A DNA stretch of 64,000 nt from Lachnospiraceae bacterium AC2028. GTDB taxonomy: Bacteria; Bacillota; Clostridia; Lachnospirales; Lachnospiraceae. The stretch lies in the NCBI GenBank assembly GCA_000702685.1, contig JNJD01000007.1:62001-126000 (forward strand), given 5' to 3'. Both the position numbers and the translations under genes were made by a program. Numbering within the stretch: the first letter of the stretch is position 1; each line of letters starts with the position of its first letter. Under the pieces are notes generated by a model that did not search any database, was not told where the DNA came from, and was given only the letters and a program-made list of their open reading frames with translations. This document shows positions 1-9,748 of the stretch, in pieces.

Positions 1-292
1 GGCTGAGCTCAGCCTTCTCATCAACCCAGTAGATCTTCCTGAGAGTATCGGAAAGGGGACGGCCTATAGCCGCACCTGCGGGTGATACATGCTTGAAGGA
101 GGTTGCTGCGGGAAGTCCGGTAGCCTGCTTTAATTCCTTGACAAGCTGCCATCCGTTAAAAGCATCGAGGAAGTTGATATATCCGGGCTTACCGTTAAGA
201 ACGGTAACAGGGAGGTCGCTTCCATCCTCCATAAAGATCCTTGAGGGCTTCTGATTGGGGTTACATCCGTACTTAAGCTGAATCTCGCTCAT
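1..292 (-). CDS. purH: AICAR transformylase, stand-alone PurH domain (partial)
   Basis: Catalyses formyl transfer from 10-formyl-tetrahydrofolate to AICAR, the second-last step of de novo IMP synthesis. The 97 visible residues begin MSEIQLKYGCNPNQKPSRIF and include YINFLDAFNGWQLVKELK and SFKHVSPAGAA, which I recognise as the AICAR transformylase domain; the lysine-histidine pair of SFKHVSP belongs to its active site. The protein starts directly in this domain, so it lacks the N-terminal IMP cyclohydrolase domain of a normal bifunctional PurH. That missing activity is encoded next door by purO. The C-terminal part lies outside the window. The ATG at 290-292 is the first one that gives an open frame; another ATG six bases upstream runs straight into a stop. 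Confidence 0.9.
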   Translation of the reverse strand, partial: MSEIQLKYGCNPNQKPSRIFMEDGSDLPVTVLNGKPGYINFLDAFNGWQLVKELKQATGLPAATSFKHVSPAGAAIGRPLSDTLRKIYWVDEKAELS

Positions 293-303
293 TCTTTCAT
301 ACT

Positions 304-317
304 CGCCTAAAAAGGCG
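304..317 (-). promoter_or_regulatory. small hairpin in the purH leader
   Basis: CGCCT/AGGCG arms with a four-base loop lie 11 bases upstream of the purH start codon. The lower arm overlaps the only purine-rich stretch near the start, so it could modulate ribosome access. This is inference from position only. Confidence 0.3.
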
Positions 318-354
318 TCCTTTCTGTGAAAATAATACAGTACTACAAATAGAG

Positions 355-384
355 ATTATAACATATCATACCCCCGCGTGTAAT
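355..384 (-). promoter_or_regulatory. promoter for purH
   Basis: A perfect TATAAT -10 (355-360, read on minus) is preceded by ATTACA (379-384) at 18 bases spacing. A second TTGACA-like box at 416-421 has no good -10. The start of transcription would fall about 50 bases upstream of the purH ATG. Confidence 0.6.
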
Positions 385-420
385 CCGTCATTTCTTAATT
401 AATGCGAAATTAGACTGTCA

Positions 421-462
421 ATATAAAATAAGATCCCCGGTCCCATGTCGGGACCGGGGATC
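421..462 (-). terminator. intrinsic terminator after purO
   Basis: A perfect 13-base-pair stem (432-444 with 450-462) and a 5-base loop are followed on the minus strand by a T-rich stretch. It separates purO from purH. Confidence 0.9.
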
Positions 463-479
463 CGCTGCGTTCATTCGGT

Positions 480-1190
480 TTATTTGTTCGCATTGATGAT
501 GCGGCTCTCTGCGATGCCGGTCTCAATGTCGATGTATCTGACGAAGAGGGAGACTCTGTTGTCACGGTTGAGGGAATCCCAGATGAGGAGTGCGAAATCA
601 TCAATATCATCGGAGATCTTGACGAACTCGGGCTCGCCTACGAAGCTGGGAAGGGGATCGCCGTCATGCTTGTAGGTGTGGATGAAATGTCCCTCGCCTG
701 CCTTGGGCTTTCCGTAGGAATATGTGCAGTGGATGGGTTTGTCCTCACTGCCGTCCTCGCTTCTGATGATGGACATCTGATAATCGAACTTTCCGCCGTG
801 TACATTGAGTACAGCAGAGATCCTGGGTGTGTAGTTGGGAGCATCGGGCTCAAAGGTACGGCTTCTGAGTGACTGCTCGAAGGTAAAGCCCTTATCAAGG
901 CCGTTTCTGATGGTATCGGTCTGGTCACCGTTGGTAACGATGGTGGTGTGTCCGTCGACTCTTACGGGATGGTATATGATGAGGCTGGGATCACCGAGCT
1001 TCTTCTCATCAAAGGGTCTGGTCTCGATTCCGTTATCCTCGGGAACCTCTACGAAGATACGGTTCCTGCTGTTAACGCTCCTTCCCATTATGAAGTATGC
1101 GCATACGGCGTATTTTCCGTTGGCGCTCTCTCCCACGATTATTCCTCTTCCGGGATAGGAATTGGCTCTCAAGCTCGATTCAAGTGACAT
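480..1190 (-). CDS. purO: IMP cyclohydrolase, PurO type
   Basis: Closes the ring of FAICAR to give IMP, the last step of de novo purine synthesis. The 236-residue protein carries YPGRGIIVGES and YFIMGRSVNSRNRIF near its N terminus, the signature of the PurO-like IMP cyclohydrolase family first described in archaea and also present in many Clostridia. It supplies the activity missing from the neighbouring stand-alone transformylase. The ATG at 1188-1190 has a clear GAGGAGG ribosome site. It begins 14 bases after the stop of the upstream GGDEF-EAL gene, with no terminator or room for a good promoter, so the two are probably one transcript. A strong terminator follows it. Confidence 0.92.
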   Translation of the reverse strand: MSLESSLRANSYPGRGIIVGESANGKYAVCAYFIMGRSVNSRNRIFVEVPEDNGIETRPFDEKKLGDPSLIIYHPVRVDGHTTIVTNGDQTDTIRNGLDKGFTFEQSLRSRTFEPDAPNYTPRISAVLNVHGGKFDYQMSIIRSEDGSEDKPIHCTYSYGKPKAGEGHFIHTYKHDGDPLPSFVGEPEFVKISDDIDDFALLIWDSLNRDNRVSLFVRYIDIETGIAESRIINANK

Positions 1191-1204
1191 AATAATCCTC
1201 CTCT

Positions 1205-3793
1205 TTATTTACTCTGATCACCGATCACATATTTCTCTTCAAATTCGTCCCTCTTAAGGGGCTTGTCGTAATAATAGCCCTGGATGTATTTGATCTTCAT
1301 TCCGTTAAGCTTATCAAGCTGGGCTTTATTCTCGATACCTTCCACACAGATCCTGACCCCTATGGTCTCGGCCAGTTCGGCAACCATTCTTACGAATGAC
1401 TGTGCGTATGCGTCCGTATCCAGATCGCGTACGAAGCTCTGGTCAACCTTGATTATATCAAAAGGGATCTCCCTTATGTGGTTAAGCGATGAATAACCGG
1501 TACCGAAATCATCCAGCGCGATCGTACATCCGAGCGCCTTGATCCTTGTGAGGATCTCGATCATCCTGGGCATATCGTTGATTGCCAGGGATTCGGTAAC
1601 TTCCAGGCACAGATGCGAAGGATCGATGCCTGTCTTTTTGATGGTCTCTTCCACGGATTCGACTATATCGTTCTGAAGGAGCTGGACAACGCTCAGGTTT
1701 ACATTGACCTTGAAATCCTTACCGTATTCGTCATTCCATCCCCTGCAGTTCTCGCAGGCCTTCTCAAGGACATGCCCGCCGATAGGATTGATGAGTCCGA
1801 GATATTCCGCAAGAGGTATGAAGTCCGAAGGTGAGATGAATCCCATCTTGAGGCTATTCCATCTGACAAGTGCCTCGGCACCGACACATCTGGGCTCGGA
1901 GCCCTCAACATCGATGATGGGCTGGTAGTAAACTTCGAATTCCCTGTAGCCCGTGGTGGAAGCATCTCTCATGTTCTTTTCCATATCGAGACGTCTTCCG
2001 GATACGGTCTCCTGACCGTCGGTATATTCGGTAACGCGGTTCTTGCCCGCCTTCTTGGACGAATACATGGCGATGTCGGCCTTCTTGAGAAGATCCATAA
2101 CGCTCTCGCCGTAATCGGGGAAGATGACAGTTCCGATACTTGCGGTACAGTAGTACTCAATCTCCTTGAGGATCCAGGGAGATGCAAATGTAGTCTCAAT
2201 GCTGTGCTTGATCTCCTCATATCTTCCGAATGCCGAGGGAGGAACAAGAACAACGAATTCATCGCCGCCCATGCGGTAGCAGTATCTTTCGACACCCATT
2301 ATCTTCTGAAGAGATGCGGAGATCTCTTTTAAAAGAACATCTCCGTACTGGTGTCCGAGTCCGTCGTTGATATGCTTGAAGTCGTCGAGATCGATGAATA
2401 TGACGGCTCCGCGCCTGCCTGTCATCTTGGCTTCATCAACAAGCTTGGACAGGTCCTTTTCGCAGCACATACGGTTGTAAAGACCCGTAAGGAAATCGGT
2501 GAACGCCTGCTGCTCGATCTTGCGCTGATACAGTCTTCTGTCGGTCACATCGTAGAGTGAATAGAGCATAGCCGCAGATCCGTCTACCCACTCGACCCTC
2601 TTGTACATAAGGTCGAACCATCTGCGCTTTTCGGGGTAATAGATCTCGAACGAACCGTTTACGGGATTCTCGAAATCGCCCTTGGAAATGATGTCCCTGA
2701 GCTCACCCTCCTGCCAGTCGGAACCGAAGGTATCGGTATGCATCCTGTTGGCAAAGAGAACCTTTCCGGTAGATTCCTGTGTCAGATACACGCAGCATCC
2801 GACATTATCGAGTATCTCCGTGACCGAAGCTGAATATCTTGATATGGTGCCGTACATAAGCCTTGCACGGATTATGCTCTGCATGATCCTTACAGCATCA
2901 CCGGCAAATCTTATCTCATCCATGGTCCAGTTACGCCTGTGCTTCTTCATCACAAAGCAGGCGATGAAAGTGCCCTCACCGTTCTCCCTTACAAGGAGAG
3001 GATAGCTCATAAGAGCAAGGATATCGTACTTCCTTACGCCGTAGAGACCGGGCTGCTTATCCAGGGATGATGATGAAAGTATAACGGGGCCCTCGTTCTT
3101 GAAAGCATCCGCAAGGGGCACCGTGCTCTTTATAGCAAAATCGGAAACATATCCCGGAGCATTGTACTGGGCAACGACATCCATGTTGCCGTCACCGAGC
3201 CTGAAGATATCGGCTCCGTCAACCTTAAGGTAATCGGCCACGAGATTGAGCCATTTCTGGAAGACCGCTTCTATTCCCTCTCCCGAATCCATAAGCTCGA
3301 GTATGTTCTTGGTCGTCTCGAGCGTGATGAGATTGGCGTCGGCTTCATCTCCGGTATAAAGAGTTTCATTATCCTTACTCTTGGCTGAGGGAGGAGTGAG
3401 ATAGCTCTCGGCTCCGGTCTTCATGAAATCAAGGAAATTGGAAAACTTCTCGGCGGTAACATTGCCGGGGGCCGCAACGATGCATATGATATACATCTTA
3501 CCGGCGGGTTTGATGCTGACGGCTCCGACTCTTACCATTCCGTCTTCGCTGTCTTCTATATTCTGGATACAGATATCTTCGGGTGTATCGTCGCCGATGT
3601 CGTCCATCATGCGGTCGAGATATTCGCTTCCGATAAGCTGGGACAGTGCACCCGAGCTTACGCGGTCGTTACTGATCTCGCAGAGCGCCATTCTGTTCTT
3701 ATCGAGAACAATTGCGCTCACCCCCGCAAAGGCGCATATCAGGTCCTGGATCATCTGAAGTTTTTCCCTGTCGATCATCCTGACGGCGGACAT
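1205..3793 (-). CDS. GGDEF-EAL cyclic-di-GMP signalling protein with GAF and PAS sensors
   Basis: A soluble 862-residue protein that makes and/or degrades c-di-GMP. From the N terminus: a domain of about 130 residues resembling the start of PocR-type sensors (DREKLQMIQDLICAFAGVSA), a GAF-like region (about 155-310), a PAS-like region (about 320-425), GGDEF (about 430-590, intact GGDEF at 509-513) and EAL (about 615-855, intact EAL at 640-642). The EAL domain keeps NVNLS, LEVTES, DDFGTGYSS, KVDQSF, EGIE and QGYYYDKP, so phosphodiesterase activity is expected. I see no RxxD inhibitory site before GGDEF. I chose the ATG at 3791-3793 because GAGGTG lies just upstream; a GTG 15 codons earlier has no ribosome site. 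The gene is followed 14 bases later by purO. No transmembrane helix is visible. Confidence 0.9.
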   Translation of the reverse strand: MSAVRMIDREKLQMIQDLICAFAGVSAIVLDKNRMALCEISNDRVSSGALSQLIGSEYLDRMMDDIGDDTPEDICIQNIEDSEDGMVRVGAVSIKPAGKMYIICIVAAPGNVTAEKFSNFLDFMKTGAESYLTPPSAKSKDNETLYTGDEADANLITLETTKNILELMDSGEGIEAVFQKWLNLVADYLKVDGADIFRLGDGNMDVVAQYNAPGYVSDFAIKSTVPLADAFKNEGPVILSSSSLDKQPGLYGVRKYDILALMSYPLLVRENGEGTFIACFVMKKHRRNWTMDEIRFAGDAVRIMQSIIRARLMYGTISRYSASVTEILDNVGCCVYLTQESTGKVLFANRMHTDTFGSDWQEGELRDIISKGDFENPVNGSFEIYYPEKRRWFDLMYKRVEWVDGSAAMLYSLYDVTDRRLYQRKIEQQAFTDFLTGLYNRMCCEKDLSKLVDEAKMTGRRGAVIFIDLDDFKHINDGLGHQYGDVLLKEISASLQKIMGVERYCYRMGGDEFVVLVPPSAFGRYEEIKHSIETTFASPWILKEIEYYCTASIGTVIFPDYGESVMDLLKKADIAMYSSKKAGKNRVTEYTDGQETVSGRRLDMEKNMRDASTTGYREFEVYYQPIIDVEGSEPRCVGAEALVRWNSLKMGFISPSDFIPLAEYLGLINPIGGHVLEKACENCRGWNDEYGKDFKVNVNLSVVQLLQNDIVESVEETIKKTGIDPSHLCLEVTESLAINDMPRMIEILTRIKALGCTIALDDFGTGYSSLNHIREIPFDIIKVDQSFVRDLDTDAYAQSFVRMVAELAETIGVRICVEGIENKAQLDKLNGMKIKYIQGYYYDKPLKRDEFEEKYVIGDQSK

Positions 3794-3960
3794 AGACACC
3801 TCGAAAAAAGATATTTTGGGAACACAAATAAAGGTCACTATTAACTAATGCGTGATTATTTCCCCCCATCACACAAAAAACTGACCTTATCCTATAAAAA
3901 TATACCACAGATCCGCGATAAAAAAAAGGAATCGGCTCATTAAGAATGCATTAAGAAGTA

Positions 3961-3989
3961 AAAAAACGGCAGGACCCGAAATCCTGCCG
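3961..3989 (-). terminator. intrinsic terminator after guaB
   Basis: An 8-base-pair stem CGGCAGGA/TCCTGCCG (3967-3974 with 3982-3989) is followed on the minus strand by a run of T. The 112 bases between this stem and the guaB-distal signalling gene hold AT-rich leader sequence; I could not place a convincing promoter there. Confidence 0.88.
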
Positions 3990-4004
3990 TTTTGAATAAG
4001 TATC

Positions 4005-5516
<1,512 letters not shown>

Positions 5517-5522
5517 TTAAAG

Positions 5523-5551
5523 ATATTATCATCCGGGAAAACAAAAGTCAA
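5523..5551 (-). promoter_or_regulatory. promoter for guaB
   Basis: TTGACT (5546-5551) and TAATAT (5523-5528) are separated by exactly 17 bases on the minus strand, a near-consensus housekeeping promoter. The leader of about 55 bases shows no riboswitch that I recognise. Confidence 0.8.
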
Positions 5552-5614
5552 GGAACGTTTTCGACAAAAGAAGTGACTTTTTTGTCCCGCATTTGCACGT
5601 ATCGGACAGGTGCC

Positions 5615-6118
5615 TCAATAATCGCTGAAAACCCTGGGTATCTTGTTCTTGAAAGCCTTGGCCATCTCTTCATCAAGTGAAAAGAGGATCTTCCTGCCGC
5701 CTTCATAGATCATCACGTACTTCTTAAGGCCGTTATCGGTCTGAGGACAGCTGTAATCGGTTACCTTCATATTCTGCAGGTTGCCGAAATTATCCAGCTT
5801 TGAACTCTTCTCGGGGGCAAAAGCCTGGATCTTGTCAACGCTGAGAGTCTCGGCGTGCTTTCTTCTCTCCTTATTGAAAACCTTGTCTACGGAGATCTCT
5901 CTTTCGATATAGAGGTATTCAAATTCGACATCCGTATAAAGCGAGCAGAAATAGACGCCCACGCCGGCTATGATGGCGAGGATCAGGCAGATCGAGATCC
6001 CGAGGAGCAGCATTGCGGCGATGCAGAGTATGCAGACTATGATCAGAACTATCTTACCGGCTTTAGCCAGGGTGTTGGGTCTGCCGGGTACCAGAAATTC
6101 GTAATATCCCTTATCCAT
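5615..6118 (-). CDS. hypothetical protein with two membrane helices
   Basis: 167 residues. A short cytoplasmic start (DKGYYEFLVPGRPNT) is followed by a hydrophobic block of about 45 residues that can form a two-helix hairpin, then a soluble part with YIEREISVDKVFNKERRKHAETLSVDKIQAFAPE. This resembles a membrane hairpin followed by a PH-like cytoplasmic fold, as seen in small uncharacterised Lachnospiraceae proteins; I cannot name the family securely. The ATG at 6116-6118 is preceded by GGAGGGATAT, a good ribosome site; the TTG four codons earlier lies inside that site and is rejected. No terminator is evident behind it before the guaB promoter. Confidence 0.75.
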   Translation of the reverse strand: MDKGYYEFLVPGRPNTLAKAGKIVLIIVCILCIAAMLLLGISICLILAIIAGVGVYFCSLYTDVEFEYLYIEREISVDKVFNKERRKHAETLSVDKIQAFAPEKSSKLDNFGNLQNMKVTDYSCPQTDNGLKKYVMIYEGGRKILFSLDEEMAKAFKNKIPRVFSDY

Positions 6119-6199
6119 ATATCCCTCCAAAAGGACTTTATAAAAAGAAAAAATATCCCTTTAACTATAATCCGCTGAGCTAAAACTTTCAATACAAAA

Positions 6200-6224
6200 G
6201 GGGCGGTGGAAAGCCCACCGCCCC
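6200..6224 (-). terminator. intrinsic terminator
   Basis: A 10-base-pair GC stem GGGGCGGTGG/CCACCGCCCC (6200-6209 with 6215-6224) ends the zinc-ribbon gene; the T stretch after it is short. Confidence 0.8.
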
Positions 6225-6247
6225 GCGTTTTATAAAACTTTAATACA

Positions 6248-8602
6248 TTATCTCATGCTGAGATAGGTTGCTCCGCTTGAAGAGTTGAACCATACATTGT
6301 CAACGCTCTTAGCGATCTTAACGGTCTCTTTTCCGTTAAAGTAATTGAGCTTGCCTTCGGAGAAGAATACGATCTTCTTATCGGAGATATGATTGATGTC
6401 GCTGTAGAGAGAATCAATATATCCGAGTTTTACGATCTCCTGGCCGTTCTTGTCATAGAGAACCGCATCCGCATCGTCATAGACGATGATGCTTCCGTTG
6501 TCATATACAAGTCCGCTGAAGTACAGAGATACGTTCTTGATAAGCTTGGTGTTTTCCTTGCCGTCATAGATGTAAAGATCGGCCTCGGTACCATCGTTGT
6601 TGGTGCCCTTCATGAAATAAACAACGCCGTTCTTGAATGCGCTGAGCGCCTCAGCTTCGTCATCGAACTTCTCGTTAAGGGTGAAGCTTGTTCCCTTCCA
6701 GTCATAGAGAAGGATCTGCTTCTCATATTCTTCTTTCTTGTTCTTGGTATAAACAACAATTGCGAAGAGTCCGTCATCCTCGGAAGCGATGATGTCGGAA
6801 ATGCTTGCTTCGATATCAAGTGAGATTCCGGTCTCGCTGCCGACTGCAACGAAGAGCTCACCGAACTCACTGCTGTCCGAACGTCCGAAGATCTGATCGT
6901 AAGCTTCATATGCATAGGTGATATCGTCGATCTTGATCTTCTCAACGGAATCATCGGTAGGAAGTGAATATACGGCTACGGGATTCTTGCCGGCGAGATA
7001 TAAAAGCTCAACATCCACGCACTCGGGAACAAGCTCCTCGCTCTTTCCGTCGTGGTAATAATTCAGTGATACATAACCGAGATTGAAGGAGTACTCCTTG
7101 AGAGATTCCCTGAGATAGATCCTGTTCTGAATCTCATAATAAGCATCGCGGTCCTCGTAATACTGATTGTAAAGATCTTCGTACAGATCTTCATCATAGC
7201 GATAGAACTTGTCTGCCGATGCATCGTAATAGAAATATTCGGATGAATCGTAATTGTAGAATGAATAATAGGTCTTATCGCCATAAGTTGAGGAATAGCA
7301 ATAGTCTTCGATGTACTCGATATAGTCACCGCCGTAATTCTTGTCGATCCTCTTAAGAGTGCTCTCGTCAAATGCTTCACGGCTGTCGGATTCAACAAAT
7401 GCATCCTGTCTTTCGGGATATGTAGGTTCTACCACATTCTCATCGTCCTCAGCATAAGGATCGATGATGTAATCATAGAGGCAGACTTCCTCGTCCAGTT
7501 CCTCGGTGTAGTAGAAGCCGTTGTCGGTAATGGAACCCATGGAGCTGTAGTTGTCGGAGATCTCTACGGAGTTCTTGCCGTCAAATCCGCAGGCGATCAC
7601 GGAATACTGCCAGTCATCGTCAACCTTTACGTAATAGATCATATCATCGGTGACGGTGCTGATGAAACGTACATCGTCATCGATCTCGGTGGTATTTAAC
7701 TTGGAATCGGCATAAGTGAGGGTATAGTTGCCGTTATCATCCATATCCATGAGAAGAAGAAGTCCCTTGCCGTCGTTGACCGTGCGGACAGACTGAACAT
7801 CCTTCTCAACTTCAACGGACTCTTTGCCGTTGTATACCATCAGCTTATCCTTGGAGGTGAGATACGCGATCCTTCCGCCGTCAAGGAATCTGAAGCTTCC
7901 GGGCTGAACCTTGTCGTCGATCTCAACGACCTTGCTCTCGTTCTTGCTCTTATCCTTGCCGAGCTTGGATACTTCAACCTTGCAGAGTGTAGCGTATCCG
8001 TCTTCCTCGAGATCATTGAAGAAATACAGAGTCTTCTCGTCCTCAGACCATTTTACGAGAGTGTCGGGGATATAAGCGGATCCGTCATACTGGATCTGGT
8101 CGATATCAAGATCGCATACTTCAAGGATCTTGGGCTCCTTAGCGGTAGCATCGGTGATAACACAGAGAGTGTCACGGCTTACATATGCAACAACAGTTGA
8201 GGTGTCTCCCTTCTTGCCTCCGCCGAGTGCCTTGATGCCCACTATGGCGAGAATAACCACAACCAATGCAGCTGCAGCTATAAGGATTATGGGAAGAATC
8301 TTGGATTTCTTCTCGGGTGCCGCTCCGGCAGGTGCTGCCTGAGGTGCAGGCTGTGCCTGAGGCTGGGGCTGTGATGCAGCGGGTGCTGCTTCTTCTGCCT
8401 TGGGTGCTTCGGCTGCCTTCTCCTCAGCCTTAGGAGCTTCCTCTGCAGGCTTCTCCTCCGCCTTGGACTCTTCAGCGGGCTTTTCTTCAGCCTTGGGCTC
8501 TTCAGCGGGCTTTTCCTCTGCAGGCGCCTCTACCTTAGCTCCGCAGGACTGGCAAAAGACTGCGCCGTCTTCCAGCTCTACTCCGCATTGTTTACATTTC
8601 AT
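6248..8602 (-). CDS. zinc-ribbon membrane protein with extracytoplasmic propeller-like domain
   Basis: 784 residues. An N-terminal zinc ribbon uses Cys3, Cys6, Cys17 and Cys20 (CKQC, CQSC). It is followed by an acidic AEEKPAEE-rich linker to about residue 95, one membrane helix at about 102-124, and a large extracytoplasmic part of about 650 residues. That part contains many short YDGSAYIPD-, YNGKESVEV- and YDGKENTKL-like strands typical of bacterial beta-propellers (DUF5050/TolB-like), plus a tyrosine- and aspartate-rich insertion around residues 390-520. Role unknown; the architecture suggests an envelope sensor or scaffold. Start ATG at 8600-8602 with GAAGGGAGAAAAAT. A single-gene transcript is likely, since a promoter and a terminator bracket it. 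Confidence 0.82.
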   Translation of the reverse strand: MKCKQCGVELEDGAVFCQSCGAKVEAPAEEKPAEEPKAEEKPAEESKAEEKPAEEAPKAEEKAAEAPKAEEAAPAASQPQPQAQPAPQAAPAGAAPEKKSKILPIILIAAAALVVVILAIVGIKALGGGKKGDTSTVVAYVSRDTLCVITDATAKEPKILEVCDLDIDQIQYDGSAYIPDTLVKWSEDEKTLYFFNDLEEDGYATLCKVEVSKLGKDKSKNESKVVEIDDKVQPGSFRFLDGGRIAYLTSKDKLMVYNGKESVEVEKDVQSVRTVNDGKGLLLLMDMDDNGNYTLTYADSKLNTTEIDDDVRFISTVTDDMIYYVKVDDDWQYSVIACGFDGKNSVEISDNYSSMGSITDNGFYYTEELDEEVCLYDYIIDPYAEDDENVVEPTYPERQDAFVESDSREAFDESTLKRIDKNYGGDYIEYIEDYCYSSTYGDKTYYSFYNYDSSEYFYYDASADKFYRYDEDLYEDLYNQYYEDRDAYYEIQNRIYLRESLKEYSFNLGYVSLNYYHDGKSEELVPECVDVELLYLAGKNPVAVYSLPTDDSVEKIKIDDITYAYEAYDQIFGRSDSSEFGELFVAVGSETGISLDIEASISDIIASEDDGLFAIVVYTKNKKEEYEKQILLYDWKGTSFTLNEKFDDEAEALSAFKNGVVYFMKGTNNDGTEADLYIYDGKENTKLIKNVSLYFSGLVYDNGSIIVYDDADAVLYDKNGQEIVKLGYIDSLYSDINHISDKKIVFFSEGKLNYFNGKETVKIAKSVDNVWFNSSSGATYLSMR

Positions 8603-8642
8603 TGATTTTTCTCCCTTCTTTTGGTGCTGTTAAAACACAGTT

Positions 8643-8671
8643 ATTTTCTTATTTTATGATGAAAATGTCAA
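8643..8671 (-). promoter_or_regulatory. promoter for the 784-residue zinc-ribbon gene
   Basis: A perfect TTGACA (8666-8671) with a 17-base spacer and GAAAAT (8643-8648) as a weak -10, about 40 bases before the start codon. Confidence 0.55.
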
Positions 8672-8698
8672 ATAAACCGGGTTAGTTATGCAAAACCG

Positions 8699-9748
8699 TC
8701 ATAACAGGTATAAATAGAAGGCCGGCGGAAGGATCCTGGATACCACACCGAGAACGGCAAGGTACTTAGCCGGATCGAAATACACGGGGCACAGTACAAA
8801 GCTCACGAAGAGCAGGACCGATACCGCCGGAAGATAGCTTTCGTTTCTTTTGAAGAGCCTTACGAAAAGAACGCTCCATACGCAGCAGAAGATAAGGAAC
8901 AGAACAAAGCACAACAGATCCTTTACCGGCGAAACGCTCAAGGGGTCAAAGCATCTGATGAGCACAAAAGCGGAAACCGCCGGGACAAAGACCGCTGAAA
9001 GCTCGTAAAGGAACATGCTCAGTAATCTTTCATTCTTTTTCAATGCTCTGTAAAATCTTCCGCTCTCCCCGAAAAACGAGCTTGCGGAATAAAGACATAG
9101 TATGAAAAGAAGAACCGCAGCCGTGCCCCTTATGGGATCGGAGCTGTCCGGGAAGAATTCGCCGGCGCCTCCCTCGGGAAGATCCACGGTTTCATATCGG
9201 AGCCTGAATACCTCATCGCTCATGACAAGGTAGTCATATTTTTCCCTTATATATTCACTGACTTCGGAAGGATCTTCAAAGATCTCCTCTTCCGCATTCT
9301 CAACCATATCCGCATAGGCAACTCTGAACAGAGCCGCAAATACAGTCTCTCTTACAGCGGCGCTTTTTAAGGAGAATGTGGATGTGACCATGGTCACCAT
9401 ATCACGCGTATCTCCCTCGCGGATCCTCTCTTCCATATCCTCGGGGAAAATAAAACCGACCTCCGCCTGTCCTTTACGGACCATCTCGCGCAGATAGTCT
9501 TCATCGTCCGTTAACGTATAAACATACGCCGATATGGAATCTTCACGGTTTTCAAGTATATCCGTCACACGGCTTCCGTATTCGCCGGCATTGTTGATCA
9601 GCAAAACCTCACGGGGCTCCGATACGGGGATCACGGATTCACTCACAAGCCAGAGCAGCAGCCACATGAGAAGTATCCATACATATGTGAACGGACTCTT
9701 TAATCTTGCCTTGAGCATGAGAAGCAGCCTTATCAGGTATTTAACCAT
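8699..9748 (-). CDS. ABC-2 type transporter permease
   Basis: 349 residues with one N-terminal membrane helix (VWILLMWLLLWLVSESVIPV), an extracytoplasmic region of about 170 residues, and a C-terminal set of about five helices. This is the ABC-2 permease layout found in antibiotic, teichoic-acid-like or lipid exporters. It is the last gene of an operon with a second permease (16-base overlap), a Q/A-rich membrane protein and an ABC ATPase. It would pair with the second permease as a heterodimer driven by that ATPase. Start ATG at 9746-9748 with a GGAGG site. Substrate cannot be deduced. Confidence 0.8.
   Translation of the reverse strand: MVKYLIRLLLMLKARLKSPFTYVWILLMWLLLWLVSESVIPVSEPREVLLINNAGEYGSRVTDILENREDSISAYVYTLTDDEDYLREMVRKGQAEVGFIFPEDMEERIREGDTRDMVTMVTSTFSLKSAAVRETVFAALFRVAYADMVENAEEEIFEDPSEVSEYIREKYDYLVMSDEVFRLRYETVDLPEGGAGEFFPDSSDPIRGTAAVLLFILCLYSASSFFGESGRFYRALKKNERLLSMFLYELSAVFVPAVSAFVLIRCFDPLSVSPVKDLLCFVLFLIFCCVWSVLFVRLFKRNESYLPAVSVLLFVSFVLCPVYFDPAKYLAVLGVVSRILPPAFYLYLL

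Noticed and set aside
3794-3838. Longer N terminus (GTG start) for the GGDEF-EAL protein
   Set aside because: No ribosome site at the GTG; the internal ATG has GAGGTG at proper distance.
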